Shown: in pieces, positions 1-6,451 of the stretch | Layout: each line of letters opens with the position of its first letter | Position numbering within the stretch: position 1 is the stretch's first letter | Source: CAZNUM01 sp046861615 | GTDB taxonomy: Bacteria; Fidelibacterota; Marinisomatia; Marinisomatales; TCS55 | DNA length: 9,369 nucleotides | NCBI GenBank assembly: GCA_046861615.1 | Contig: JBHHUS010000057.1 | Span: 1 to 9,369, forward strand | Direction of reading: 5' to 3' | Notes under the pieces: model-generated | Databases searched by the model: none | Seen by the model: only the letters and a program-made list of their open reading frames with translations | Told to the model about the DNA's origin: nothing | Translations under genes and position numbers: made by a program

Positions 1-585
1 ATTAAATGGTATGGGATGTTTTTCGATATCCCTCAGGATCGAAGTACCTATCGTGATTTGATTCCCCGAAAAAAATACCTGTCCGCCAAGAAGAGAATGA
101 TGTGTTTTATAGTTGGGAATGCGGTTGTCAAATTGGGTGACTATGTTAGTACTGGTCCAATAATCTTTTGTACCACCCAGGATCATGGTTGTAACCCTGT
201 TCCACCGCCCTGTGACAGCAATCCCCCGCATACTATTATCTAAATCAATCGGTTGATTGTCGAATTGATTTAACACTAATCCCCGACCCCAAAACTGGTA
301 TAAATCACCCACCTGCAGTTCAAATTGAGGACGGATATATTCAAAACGGAATTTTCTTATTCCCTTTAACGCTCGGCCCAATTCCGGTGGATTAGAATAC
401 TCCAGTTGCAACCAGCCGTTCCAGGCATTGCCATGCAGATTCAGATCCCCGTACCACTCTTGGAAATTATAATTATTTTCGCTTTTTCCATAGGAACCGG
501 TGAGGCTGCCGGAAACGGCAAACTGTCCGAAAGAAAAGGTGTAGAAAAACAAGGTGGGAATACAGAAGCGGACCGGAAATTTCAT
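1..585 (-). CDS. DUF6029-like envelope protein, N-terminal part (3' end cut by window)
   Basis: An open frame of 195 codons runs from ATG at 585-583 to the window edge without a stop. It starts 13 bases after the stop of the TlpA-like gene, with no Shine-Dalgarno sequence. Residues 1-25 look like a signal peptide (basic MKFPVR, then a hydrophobic stretch with an FGQ/FAVSG cleavage region). The mature part is rich in aromatic and alternating polar/hydrophobic residues, as in beta-rich outer-membrane proteins. The segment around residues 90-125, with GDLYQFWGRGL, then a conserved-looking D, then MRG and AV, resembles my memory of DUF6029 (GDxYxxxGxGL...D...RGxxV), a family of unknown function from Bacteroidota and relatives. 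Position directly after tlpA agrees with this. The only cysteine visible is in the signal peptide. Function is unknown; a role in the cell envelope is inferred. The family call could be wrong because the C-terminal part is not seen. Confidence 0.62.
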   Translation of the reverse strand, partial: MKFPVRFCIPTLFFYTFSFGQFAVSGSLTGSYGKSENNYNFQEWYGDLNLHGNAWNGWLQLEYSNPPELGRALKGIRKFRFEYIRPQFELQVGDLYQFWGRGLVLNQFDNQPIDLDNSMRGIAVTGRWNRVTTMILGGTKDYWTSTNIVTQFDNRIPNYKTHHSLLGGQVFFSGNQITIGTSILRDIEKHPIPFN

Positions 586-598
586 CGATCCGGTCGGC

Positions 599-1090
599 TT
601 AATCAGATAACTTCAAACTGGCCCGGATCTGGTGTTCCAGCTTGATTTCATCGCCCGGTAAATAACCCTGGTGCTGCCAGATTATATTGCGGTCTGAACC
701 AATCAAGATCGTCGTAGGCAGAACCACTGCATTCAGGATTTTGGCCACCTGCTGGTTCGGATCAATTGCTACCTGGAAGGTATAGGCTTTAGATCGAATG
801 TAGGAGCGGACTTTTGAAAGGCTTTTCTGGGAATCCTGATTAATGGAAATAACCGTAAAACCGCTGTCCCCATAGGTTCGTTGAAATTTATTCAGGTACA
901 CCATTTCCTTTTTACAGGGAGCACACCAGGTGGCCCAGAAATCAATCAACACCGGCCCATGTTTCAACACTTTTGAAAGCTGGATCTGTTTTCCGTTTAT
1001 TAATTTCAATTTAAGATCAGGAACCTGCCCCGTTCCTTGACCAAAAAGAAGAACAGCCTGTGATAGAACCGCCAGAAAAAAAGGTTTCAC
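599..1090 (-). CDS. TlpA/ResA-like periplasmic thioredoxin-fold protein
   Basis: This 163-residue protein has a short N-terminal hydrophobic segment (residues 3-17), taken as a signal peptide or membrane anchor, followed by a compact thioredoxin domain. The active site is FWATWCAPCK, with redox cysteines C56 and C59, and the cis-proline is P125 in LPTT, both typical of the TlpA/ResA/AhpC-TSA group. The usual opening strand and loop (PDLKL...NGKQIQLS) precedes the active site. Family members reduce or exchange disulfides of extracytoplasmic proteins, for example in cytochrome c maturation or in keeping envelope proteins reduced; the substrate here is unknown. The start is GTG at 1090-1088: an in-frame TAA sits two codons upstream, and no ATG occurs before the active site. 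No Shine-Dalgarno sequence is visible. It lies 19 bases after the TolB-like gene and 13 before the DUF6029-like gene, so all three are probably cotranscribed. Confidence 0.88.
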   Translation of the reverse strand: MKPFFLAVLSQAVLLFGQGTGQVPDLKLKLINGKQIQLSKVLKHGPVLIDFWATWCAPCKKEMVYLNKFQRTYGDSGFTVISINQDSQKSLSKVRSYIRSKAYTFQVAIDPNQQVAKILNAVVLPTTILIGSDRNIIWQHQGYLPGDEIKLEHQIRASLKLSD

Positions 1091-1109
1091 GATTTAAGTT
1101 ATGGAGGGA

Positions 1110-2402
1110 TTAAAGAATATTGCTCAGATAGGCTTGTAACTCACTTTCCGGGACGAATTTCAAGCTGACACGGCTTATGTCCCGAGCCTGTTCAATGTCC
1201 ATGGAAATGGTGTATTGGGCCTGCACTTCCACTGTTTCCAGCGCTACTTGCATAGACCAGCCACCGACGGTAAAGTCGATTAACGGTGAGAAGAAATGAA
1301 ATGGTTTGTAGAGAATACGGTTACTCTTCATTTCATAGGCATTAATATCGGGTGAATCCACAAAGACGGCAATGGGCTGCCCAGAGCTGTTCAAAAATTG
1401 GATTACCGGTACGGCCCGGTAAGTTCCACGGCTAATTTTTTCTGAAATAGAAGCGGGAAAATTGAAATTATCCCGGTTGAAATAAAAAATGGTCAGGGAA
1501 CCCTCCTGCTTCAAACCGGAATAGGGCAGCGAGCTAAGCATATCTTTAATAATATTCCCTTTGATGGAGTAATTCACCGGCAGGATTACATTGAATTTTT
1601 TCCGGTCGCCAGGATCATATTCAAATTTGGGCTTGGAAATATTCACCTGGTAAGGCTGATTCATGAGATTATTCAACACGTTCAGCATAATGTTGGTATT
1701 GGCTGTGTTCTTGGGATTATCCTGGCGGTAAGGTTCCATCGATATATCCAGGATCCATTCCCCGTCTTTTTCCCGCACACCGGTAGTATCCACCACTCCC
1801 CGGGCGCCGATGGTTAAATCCATTTTTTCTTCCAGTTTATCCAGCGCCACATCGATGGATTCCCCCACTTTGCCGGCCCGTTGACCATAAGCAGGCGGTT
1901 TAGCCATTCCCTTACCCCTGGATAGGGCTGGATAAGGTCCCGATTTCTTCTCCGGCAAGTAGGGCATTAACATAGTCTGAATCATTTCCGTCAGGGAGCG
2001 GTTCAATTTTTTGATATCGTTATAATCGCCGGCAATTTTACGCCGATCTAATTCATCCCAAGTAGCTATATCCACCAATTGCACCGAAATAGTGACCTTG
2101 TTCAACGCCCGTTCATATTTACCCAGAAGCAATAAATTTTTAGACCCCCGACGTTGTTGTAACAGCAGAGAACGATTGGCCATAACCGCTTCCAGTCCGG
2201 ATTTATCCTTCAGAATCACATCATCCCGCTCCCGTAATTGGGCGTTGATCATTTCAACGAAGGCCTCCGAAAGCCATGAAATCGGTTCGTCAGCCTGAAT
2301 ATTTTCAAAGGGGATGACATAGACGTAAATGCCGGGGCCAGCCACGAGCAGGCCGGTATTGAACAAAATGAAAAACAGTGTCGACCGAATCAGGCGCTTC
2401 AT
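1110..2402 (-). CDS. Exported protein with TolB N-terminal/CsgG/FlgO-like domain
   Basis: This 430-residue protein has a clear signal peptide (MKRLIRS, hydrophobic to about residue 20, likely cleavage near VAG at 20-22). Residues 25-150 follow the pattern of the TolB N-terminal, CsgG and FlgO fold: a first strand ending in PF (VYVIPFEN), WLSEAFVEMINAQL, a basic/acidic strand with ILKDKSGLEAVM, a LLLGKYE strand, and VQLVDIATWDEL. A polar linker with Gly, Pro and Lys (about 151-180) leads to a beta-rich C-terminal part (about 185-430) that I do not recognise. The protein contains no cysteine, so it is not a lipoprotein, unlike CsgG. It probably works in the periplasm or at the inner face of the outer membrane, possibly in assembly or export of envelope parts, but this is only inferred from the fold. 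It begins 40 bases after glnS and precedes tlpA by 19 bases. No clear Shine-Dalgarno sequence precedes ATG 2402-2400. Confidence 0.58.
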   Translation of the reverse strand: MKRLIRSTLFFILFNTGLLVAGPGIYVYVIPFENIQADEPISWLSEAFVEMINAQLRERDDVILKDKSGLEAVMANRSLLLQQRRGSKNLLLLGKYERALNKVTISVQLVDIATWDELDRRKIAGDYNDIKKLNRSLTEMIQTMLMPYLPEKKSGPYPALSRGKGMAKPPAYGQRAGKVGESIDVALDKLEEKMDLTIGARGVVDTTGVREKDGEWILDISMEPYRQDNPKNTANTNIMLNVLNNLMNQPYQVNISKPKFEYDPGDRKKFNVILPVNYSIKGNIIKDMLSSLPYSGLKQEGSLTIFYFNRDNFNFPASISEKISRGTYRAVPVIQFLNSSGQPIAVFVDSPDINAYEMKSNRILYKPFHFFSPLIDFTVGGWSMQVALETVEVQAQYTISMDIEQARDISRVSLKFVPESELQAYLSNIL

Positions 2403-2442
2403 AATTAATCAAATTACCCGCTTTTTTAACCTTTTCACAATG

Positions 2443-4134
2443 CTATTTTTTTCCTGATTCCCGTTGTCTCTCAATTTTTGACCAGCTATCCCTCAGGGGA
2501 ACTGTCCGGTTAAATACAAGCGTCTCAGCGGTAGAATCAGGATCTACACAGAAATAACCCAGACGTTCAAATTGGAAATGATCCAGTACTTTGGCGTTTT
2601 TCAAAGACGGTTCAAGTTGACACTGTTTTAGAATCTTTAAAGAATCACTATTTACTACCGCCATGAAATCACTCTCACTGCCCGGATCGGGAACTGAAAA
2701 CAGGCGGTCGTACAGTCGGATTTCAGCTTTCATGGCGTGTTTTGCCGAAACCCAGTGTAGCGTTCCCTTGACTTTCCGGCCATCTGGTGCCGAACCACCT
2801 CTGGTTTTCGGGTCATAAGTACAGTGTAATTCAACCACTTCACCCCTTTTATCTTTTATTACTTCCCGGCAGGTGATGAAATAGGCATAGCGTAATCTTA
2901 TTTCCCGACCAGGAGCCAAACGGAAGAATTTCCGGGGCGGTTCTTCCATGAAATCATCCCGCTCAATATATAATTCCCGTGAGAATGGGATCTGCCGTTT
3001 TCCCGCCTCCGGATCTTCGGGATTGTTAACTGCCTCCAGTAATTCTTCCTTATCCTCAGGATAATTAGTAATCACAACTTTTAGGGGATTCAGCACAGCC
3101 ATGACCCGGTTAGCCCGGCGGTTCAGGTCTTCCCGCAAACTATGTTCCAGCAATGCGATTTCAGCCGTGTTGTCCCGTTTGGCCACACCCACACGTTCTG
3201 AAAAGTTACGAATGGCCTCCGGCGTATAGCCCCGCCGGCGTAAACCCGAGAGCGTCGGTAAGCGCGGATCATCGTAACCAGAGACAATTTTATTTTCAAC
3301 CAGTTCTTTAAGTCGACGCTTTGAAGTTATGGTATAACTAACATTTAAACGAGCGAATTCAATTTGTTTGGGACGGTAAACACCCAATTCTATTAAGTAC
3401 CAATCGTATAGCGGGCGATGATCCTCGAATTCCAGTGTACAGAGGGAATGCGTGATTTGTTCAATTGAATCCTCCAGGCCGTGGGCCCAGTCGTACATGG
3501 GATAAATACACCATTGGTCTCCTGTCCGGTGATGGGAAGCATGGAGAATGCGATACATGACCGGGTCGCGCATATTCAGATTGGGGTGTGACATATCGAT
3601 CTTTGCCCGTAATGTCCGACTACCATCAGGAAATTCCCCTGTTTTCATCCGCTCAAACAAATCCAGGTTTTCCCCGATTGAACGATTTCGATATGGACTC
3701 TCACTCCCTGGCTCAGTTAGGTTTCCTCTGGTTTTGCGGATCTCCTCTGCTGTAAGGTCGCAAACGTAGGCTTTCCCCTTTTTAATCAACTGAACGGCAT
3801 AATCGTACATCTGCTGAAAATAATCGGAAGCAAAAAAGAGACGATCGCCCCAATCCGCACCTAACCAGCGTACATCTTCAATGATTGATTTAACGTATTC
3901 AGCTTCCTCCCTGATGGGGTTAGTATCATCAAACCGGAGATTAAATAAACCACCATATTCCTGTGCAAGGCCATAATTCAACGAAATGGCCTTGGCATGA
4001 CCAATGTGCAGGTAGGCATTGGGCTCCGGCGGAAAACGGGTATGGACGCGCCGTTTATATTTTCCACTGACATTATCTTCGTCTATAATACGCTGAATAA
4101 AGTGACGATGTTGCGGTTGTTCCTTCACATTCAT
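2443..4134 (-). CDS. glnS: Glutaminyl-tRNA synthetase (GlnRS)
   Basis: This cytoplasmic class I synthetase charges tRNA-Gln with glutamine using ATP. The 563-residue product is close to the 554 of E. coli GlnRS and aligns by eye from its start (FIQRIIDED, then HTRFPPEPN at 31-39). The HIGH signature is exact at 43-46 and is followed by AKAISLN; LRFDDTNP follows at 66-73. The tRNA/active-site segment YPMYDWAHGLED is at 211-222, and the KMSKS-equivalent is ITSKR at 269-273, where E. coli has MSK. The C-terminal half (about 330-555) is the two-barrel anticodon-binding region, including RLAPGREIRLRYAY and LHWVSAKHA. The frame is open 18 codons further upstream, but those codons lie inside gltX and do not resemble a GlnRS N-terminus, so the ATG at 4134-4132 is preferred. 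This start overlaps the gltX stop as ATGA. The stop is TAG. Together with gltX it implies direct glutaminylation of tRNA-Gln. Confidence 0.97.
   Translation of the reverse strand: MNVKEQPQHRHFIQRIIDEDNVSGKYKRRVHTRFPPEPNAYLHIGHAKAISLNYGLAQEYGGLFNLRFDDTNPIREEAEYVKSIIEDVRWLGADWGDRLFFASDYFQQMYDYAVQLIKKGKAYVCDLTAEEIRKTRGNLTEPGSESPYRNRSIGENLDLFERMKTGEFPDGSRTLRAKIDMSHPNLNMRDPVMYRILHASHHRTGDQWCIYPMYDWAHGLEDSIEQITHSLCTLEFEDHRPLYDWYLIELGVYRPKQIEFARLNVSYTITSKRRLKELVENKIVSGYDDPRLPTLSGLRRRGYTPEAIRNFSERVGVAKRDNTAEIALLEHSLREDLNRRANRVMAVLNPLKVVITNYPEDKEELLEAVNNPEDPEAGKRQIPFSRELYIERDDFMEEPPRKFFRLAPGREIRLRYAYFITCREVIKDKRGEVVELHCTYDPKTRGGSAPDGRKVKGTLHWVSAKHAMKAEIRLYDRLFSVPDPGSESDFMAVVNSDSLKILKQCQLEPSLKNAKVLDHFQFERLGYFCVDPDSTAETLVFNRTVPLRDSWSKIERQRESGKK
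4131..4134 (-). promoter_or_regulatory. ATGA stop-start overlap coupling gltX and glnS
   Basis: On the minus strand the gltX frame ends AAA TGA (stop 4133-4131) and the glnS frame begins ATG AAT GTG (start 4134-4132), sharing four bases. Only a weak purine stretch (GGCAGAATCGAA) precedes the ATG, so glnS is probably translated by ribosomes that terminate on gltX and reinitiate. The overlap is read directly; coupling is the usual interpretation and has not been tested. Confidence 0.8.
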
Positions 4135-5552
4135 TTCGATTCTGCCAAGGGTAATACTTTCAACGCTTTCCCCAATCGTCTTAAACAAGTGTCCCGGCCC
4201 AGAACTTCCATGATTTCAAACAGGGACGGACCATTAGGAACTCCGCTAAGGGCTAATCTCAATGGGTGGATCAATTTCCCCGGTGAAACTTCCAGCTCCC
4301 CGGCCAGGTCTCGCAACGTTTGTTCCACTGCTTCTTTACTCCATATTTTCACGGACTCCAGTAAATCCCGGTATTGGTTCAGCCACTGATTTACCACTGA
4401 TTCTTTCCAGTGTTTGCGGGTTGCTTTCTCATCGAATTCCAGCGGGTCATCAAAAAAATAAGCTGACTGACGGATGAATTCTGTGATTGCTTTCGCCCTG
4501 ACCTTCAATAAGTCAATTATCGAAAACAGAAACGGAATTTCCTGACCCTTCCCCCATTCCGGATCCAATCGACGGATTTCTTGGAACAGTAAGTCAGTGG
4601 TTTTTTGTTTAATATGCTGTCCGCTGATCCAATACAATTTTTTCTCATCATAAACAGCTCCTTTTTTTTGCACCTGCCGAAGTCGAAACTGTTGAACCAG
4701 TTCATCTAACGAGAATAATTCTTCGCCTGTATCGGGATTCCAGCCCAGTAAGGCCAGGTAATTCACCAATGCTTCAGGTAAATAACCATTTTCACGAAAT
4801 TCCTGAATGCCGGGGGCGTTGTGCCGTTTACTCAACCGACGTTTATCAGGCCCCAGAATCATGGGTAAATGGGCAAATTCAGGTTCCTGAAAACCCAGTG
4901 CACGATAAATCAACAGTTGTTTGGGTGTATTGGATAAGTGATCATCGCCGCGGATTACCTGGGTGATACCCATATTATGATCGTCAATGACCACTACCAG
5001 ATTATAGGTGGGTGAACCATCGGAGCGGGCAATAATGAAATCATCCAGATCAAGGTGGTTGACACTGATTTTACCATATATATGATCAATAAAAGTAGTG
5101 AAACCTTCTGGGATTTTTAATCGAATGACAAAACTCTGCCCCCGATTCAGGTTTGCTTTCAACTGTTTATCGGTTAACTGGCGACAAGTTCCTGGATAAG
5201 TGTACTGCCCCGCTTTCCGATTAGCTTCCAATTCATTCCGAGTGCAAAAACAGCGGTATGCATGGTCTGAAGCCAGCAAGGATTTGATTCTTTCCCGGTA
5301 AATATCCATTTGCTGCGATTGAAATAAAATCGGTCCATCCCAGTTCAACCCCAACCACCGTAACGAATCACATATCTGAGAAATATATTCTTCTTTGGAA
5401 CGTTCCCGGTCTGTGTCTTCAATTCGTAAATAAAAGTTTCCACCATGGTGACGGGCATACAGCCAGTTAAACAGGGCCGTCCGGGCGCCGCCTAAATGCA
5501 AAGCTCCCGAGGGGCTGGGAGCAAACCGAACTTTAATGGAGGTAGCAGGCAT
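4131..5552 (-). CDS. gltX: Glutamyl-tRNA synthetase (GluRS)
   Basis: This cytoplasmic class I synthetase attaches glutamate to tRNA-Glu. The 473-residue length is that of a standard bacterial GluRS. VRFAPSPSGALHLGGARTA carries the HIGH-type motif as HLGG (19-22), followed by YLRIEDTDRERS. The KMSKS-type motif is RRLSKRH (238-244), where relatives usually have KLSKRHG; here N replaces the G after the histidine. C101, C103, Y119 and C123 match the spacing of the zinc ligands of E. coli GluRS (CxC...YxxxC), so a zinc site is likely. The C-terminal anticodon-binding domain ends with HPLRLALSGVPNGPSLFE and LGRDTCLRRLGKAL. ATG 5552-5550 is right for the family: VRFAPSP begins at residue 8. No Shine-Dalgarno sequence precedes it. 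The gene lies 119 bases after tRNA-Ser(UGA) and is translationally coupled to glnS. Confidence 0.97.
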   Translation of the reverse strand: MPATSIKVRFAPSPSGALHLGGARTALFNWLYARHHGGNFYLRIEDTDRERSKEEYISQICDSLRWLGLNWDGPILFQSQQMDIYRERIKSLLASDHAYRCFCTRNELEANRKAGQYTYPGTCRQLTDKQLKANLNRGQSFVIRLKIPEGFTTFIDHIYGKISVNHLDLDDFIIARSDGSPTYNLVVVIDDHNMGITQVIRGDDHLSNTPKQLLIYRALGFQEPEFAHLPMILGPDKRRLSKRHNAPGIQEFRENGYLPEALVNYLALLGWNPDTGEELFSLDELVQQFRLRQVQKKGAVYDEKKLYWISGQHIKQKTTDLLFQEIRRLDPEWGKGQEIPFLFSIIDLLKVRAKAITEFIRQSAYFFDDPLEFDEKATRKHWKESVVNQWLNQYRDLLESVKIWSKEAVEQTLRDLAGELEVSPGKLIHPLRLALSGVPNGPSLFEIMEVLGRDTCLRRLGKALKVLPLAESK

Positions 5553-5571
5553 GAATCAGATTCGTAGTATC

Positions 5572-5600
5572 ATTTCAGGAAGTTGACGGTGAAATTACAA
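5572..5600 (-). promoter_or_regulatory. Weak candidate promoter for gltX-glnS
   Basis: In the 119-base gap before gltX the minus strand shows TTGTAA (5600-5595) and, 17 bases on, TGAAAT (5577-5572). Each matches four of six positions of the sigma-70 consensus. The leader would be short, about 13-15 bases, with no ribosome-binding site. An AT-rich gap of this size will often hold such matches by chance, so gltX may instead be read from upstream through the tRNA genes. Confidence 0.2.
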
Positions 5601-5671
5601 AGAAATGATCTCCGGTTCATTCCGAATAAAGAAAAGCGCTCAAATTACCGGATTGAATTCCAACTGGATTG

Positions 5672-5760
5672 CGGAGGGGGAGGGATTCGAACCCCCGAAG
5701 GGTGTAAACCCTTGCCGGTTTTCAAGACCGGTGCATTCAGCCAGACTCTGCCACCCCTCC
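5672..5760 (-). tRNA. tRNA-Ser (anticodon UGA)
   Basis: This 89-nucleotide type II tRNA folds completely by eye. The acceptor stem is GGAGGGG/CCCCTCC with discriminator G. The D arm has a GC stem. The anticodon stem CCGGT/ACCGG carries loop CTTGAAA with anticodon TGA, reading UCA and probably other UCN serine codons by wobble. The long variable arm is AAGGGTTTACACCCTT, and the T arm has loop TTCGAAT with one G-T pair in its stem. The long variable arm and discriminator G fit serine. The 3' CCA is not encoded (CAA follows the discriminator), so a CCA-adding enzyme is needed. It sits 92 bases after tRNA-Ser(GGA) and 119 before gltX. Confidence 0.97.
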
Positions 5761-5777
5761 ATTTCAGCAATCACTCA

Positions 5778-5792
5778 ATTGGTTAAACCAAT
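5778..5792. repeat. 15-base palindrome in the tRNA-tRNA spacer
   Basis: ATTGGTT and AACCAAT are perfect inverted arms separated by one base, centred at 5785 between the two serine tRNA genes. As RNA it could form only a small hairpin (6 pairs, 3-base loop), and no T-run follows, so it is a poor intrinsic terminator. It might be a protein-binding site, a processing signal, or chance in AT-rich spacer. Confidence 0.35.
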
Positions 5793-5852
5793 CATTATTA
5801 ACCTTCCGGGATAGATTAAATTACAACGAATTGGGATTATACGGGAAAAATG

Positions 5853-5940
5853 CGGAGAGACCGGGATTCGAACCCGGGATAGGGGGTTACCCTATACACG
5901 CTTTCCAAGCGTGCGCCTTCAGCCGCTCGGCCACCTCTCC
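5853..5940 (-). tRNA. tRNA-Ser (anticodon GGA)
   Basis: This 88-nucleotide type II tRNA has acceptor stem GGAGAGG paired with TCTCTCC (one terminal G-T wobble) and discriminator G. The D arm is GCCGAGCGGCTGAAGGC. The anticodon stem CACGC/GCGTG has loop TTGGAAA with anticodon GGA, which reads UCC and UCU. The long variable arm is ATAGGGTAACCCCCTAT, and the T arm is CCGGG, TTCGAAT, CCCGG. CCA is not encoded; CATTTTT follows the discriminator. It begins 34 bases after the stop of the small upstream gene, with no convincing promoter in that gap, so it is probably cut from a longer transcript. Confidence 0.97.
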
Positions 5941-5974
5941 TAACAGATAATAAATTCAAGGACGCAAACCGGTA

Positions 5975-6361
5975 TTATTCCGATTTGGCTTCTGTTTCTG
6001 AAGTCTCAGCAGCCGGAGCATCCACCGTTTCAGCGTTTTCATCCTCAGCAGATTCTACTTCTTTTACTTTACTGGTTTCCACAACTGCAACCTCTTCAGG
6101 ATTTCCCGTTTGAGGCACCTCTTCTACCACTGGTTCGGTAATTTCCGGTACAAGCGTAATTTCTGAAATGGCTGTTTTTGCTGCCTGACGCTTCAAAGCG
6201 GCTTCAATCGATTCCCCTTTTTCAACACTGATGATCTGTTCATTAAAACGCCAGTGTCCAGTCTTCTCCGATCGAATACTGCGTACCAGCTTTATGTGGG
6301 ATATTTCCTGACCCTTTTTTGCCCCTGCTTTCTGAGCAAAACTTCTCTGTTTTTTTACCAT
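5975..6361 (-). CDS. Small basic/acidic protein, N-terminus DUF4295 (bL38)-like
   Basis: This 128-residue protein has two parts. Residues 1-62 are basic (MVKKQRSF, KAGAKKGQ, IKLVRSIRSEKTGHWRFNEQII). The core IKLVRSIRSEKTGHWRF resembles my recollection of DUF4295, a protein of about 50 residues from Bacteroidota (VKMVKSPKTGAYTF), identified in the Flavobacterium ribosome as bL38. Residues about 72-128 are an acidic, low-complexity tail of Glu, Thr, Ala, Val and Ser, probably disordered and absent from the short family members I know. There is no signal peptide or membrane segment, so it is cytoplasmic. The start ATG 6361-6359 has GGAG 10 bases upstream, the best ribosome-binding site in the window. 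Its position before two tRNAs and two tRNA synthetases suits a translation role. The homology is by eye and unproven; otherwise it is a hypothetical protein. Confidence 0.8.
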   Translation of the reverse strand: MVKKQRSFAQKAGAKKGQEISHIKLVRSIRSEKTGHWRFNEQIISVEKGESIEAALKRQAAKTAISEITLVPEITEPVVEEVPQTGNPEEVAVVETSKVKEVESAEDENAETVDAPAAETSETEAKSE

Positions 6362-6371
6362 GAATTATTTT

Positions 6372-6375
6372 CTCC
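6372..6375 (-). promoter_or_regulatory. Shine-Dalgarno site of the small bL38-like gene
   Basis: GGAG on the minus strand lies 10 bases before ATG 6361-6359, in the context CGGAGAAAA. It supports that start codon. None of the other protein genes with a visible start has a comparable site. Confidence 0.6.
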
Positions 6376-6400
6376 GATAAATACTGAATTTGTGCCGGCG

Positions 6401-6428
6401 AATTTACTTCCTAATTATGGCTTAACAA
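6401..6428 (-). promoter_or_regulatory. Weak candidate promoter for the small gene and tRNAs
   Basis: In the 86-base gap after the repeat protein, TTGTTA (6428-6423) and TAAATT (6406-6401) are spaced 16 bases apart. Each matches four of six sigma-70 positions. A transcript would start about 30-35 bases before the small gene and include its GGAG site. The match is weak and could be chance. Confidence 0.25.
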
Positions 6429-6430
6429 AT

Positions 6431-6451
6431 CTGAAAACATGGCCTTTTCAG
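6431..6451 (-). other. Small hairpin overlapping the stop codon of the repeat protein
   Basis: CTGAAAA and TTTTCAG are perfect 7-base inverted arms around a 7-base loop (6438-6444), and the TGA stop (6450-6448) is inside the first arm. The stem is AT-rich, and only ATTTGTT follows rather than a clean T-run, so it is at most a weak terminator. Confidence 0.25.

Noticed and set aside
16..645. Plus-strand open frames of 75 and 79 codons
   Set aside because: They overlap the minus-strand DUF6029-like frame, which has a signal peptide and a family-like motif; the plus-strand products have low-complexity or implausible sequences.
2403..2442. Terminator or promoter between glnS and the TolB-like gene
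   Set aside because: The 40-base gap is A/T-rich but shows neither a stable hairpin with a T-run nor a paired -35/-10; readthrough from glnS is possible.
4135..4188. A longer glnS starting at 4188 (18 extra codons)
   Set aside because: The extra stretch lies fully inside gltX in another frame and does not look like a GlnRS N-terminus; the ATG at 4134 gives normal length and the usual ATGA overlap.
3997..4389. Plus-strand open frame of 130 codons across the gltX-glnS junction
   Set aside because: Lies antisense to two certain synthetase genes, with no recognisable protein features; a shadow frame.
5583..5814. Two plus-strand open frames of 67 and 69 codons over tRNA-Ser(UGA)
   Set aside because: They are antisense readings of a tRNA gene; strings such as GGGIRTPEG and GEGFEPPKG are well-known artefacts of the T-arm and acceptor region.
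5836..5841. Perfect TATAAT on the minus strand after tRNA-Ser(GGA)
   Set aside because: The matching -35 position falls in the tRNA 3' end (CCGGTC region) and does not resemble TTGACA, and there is no extended -10 TG.
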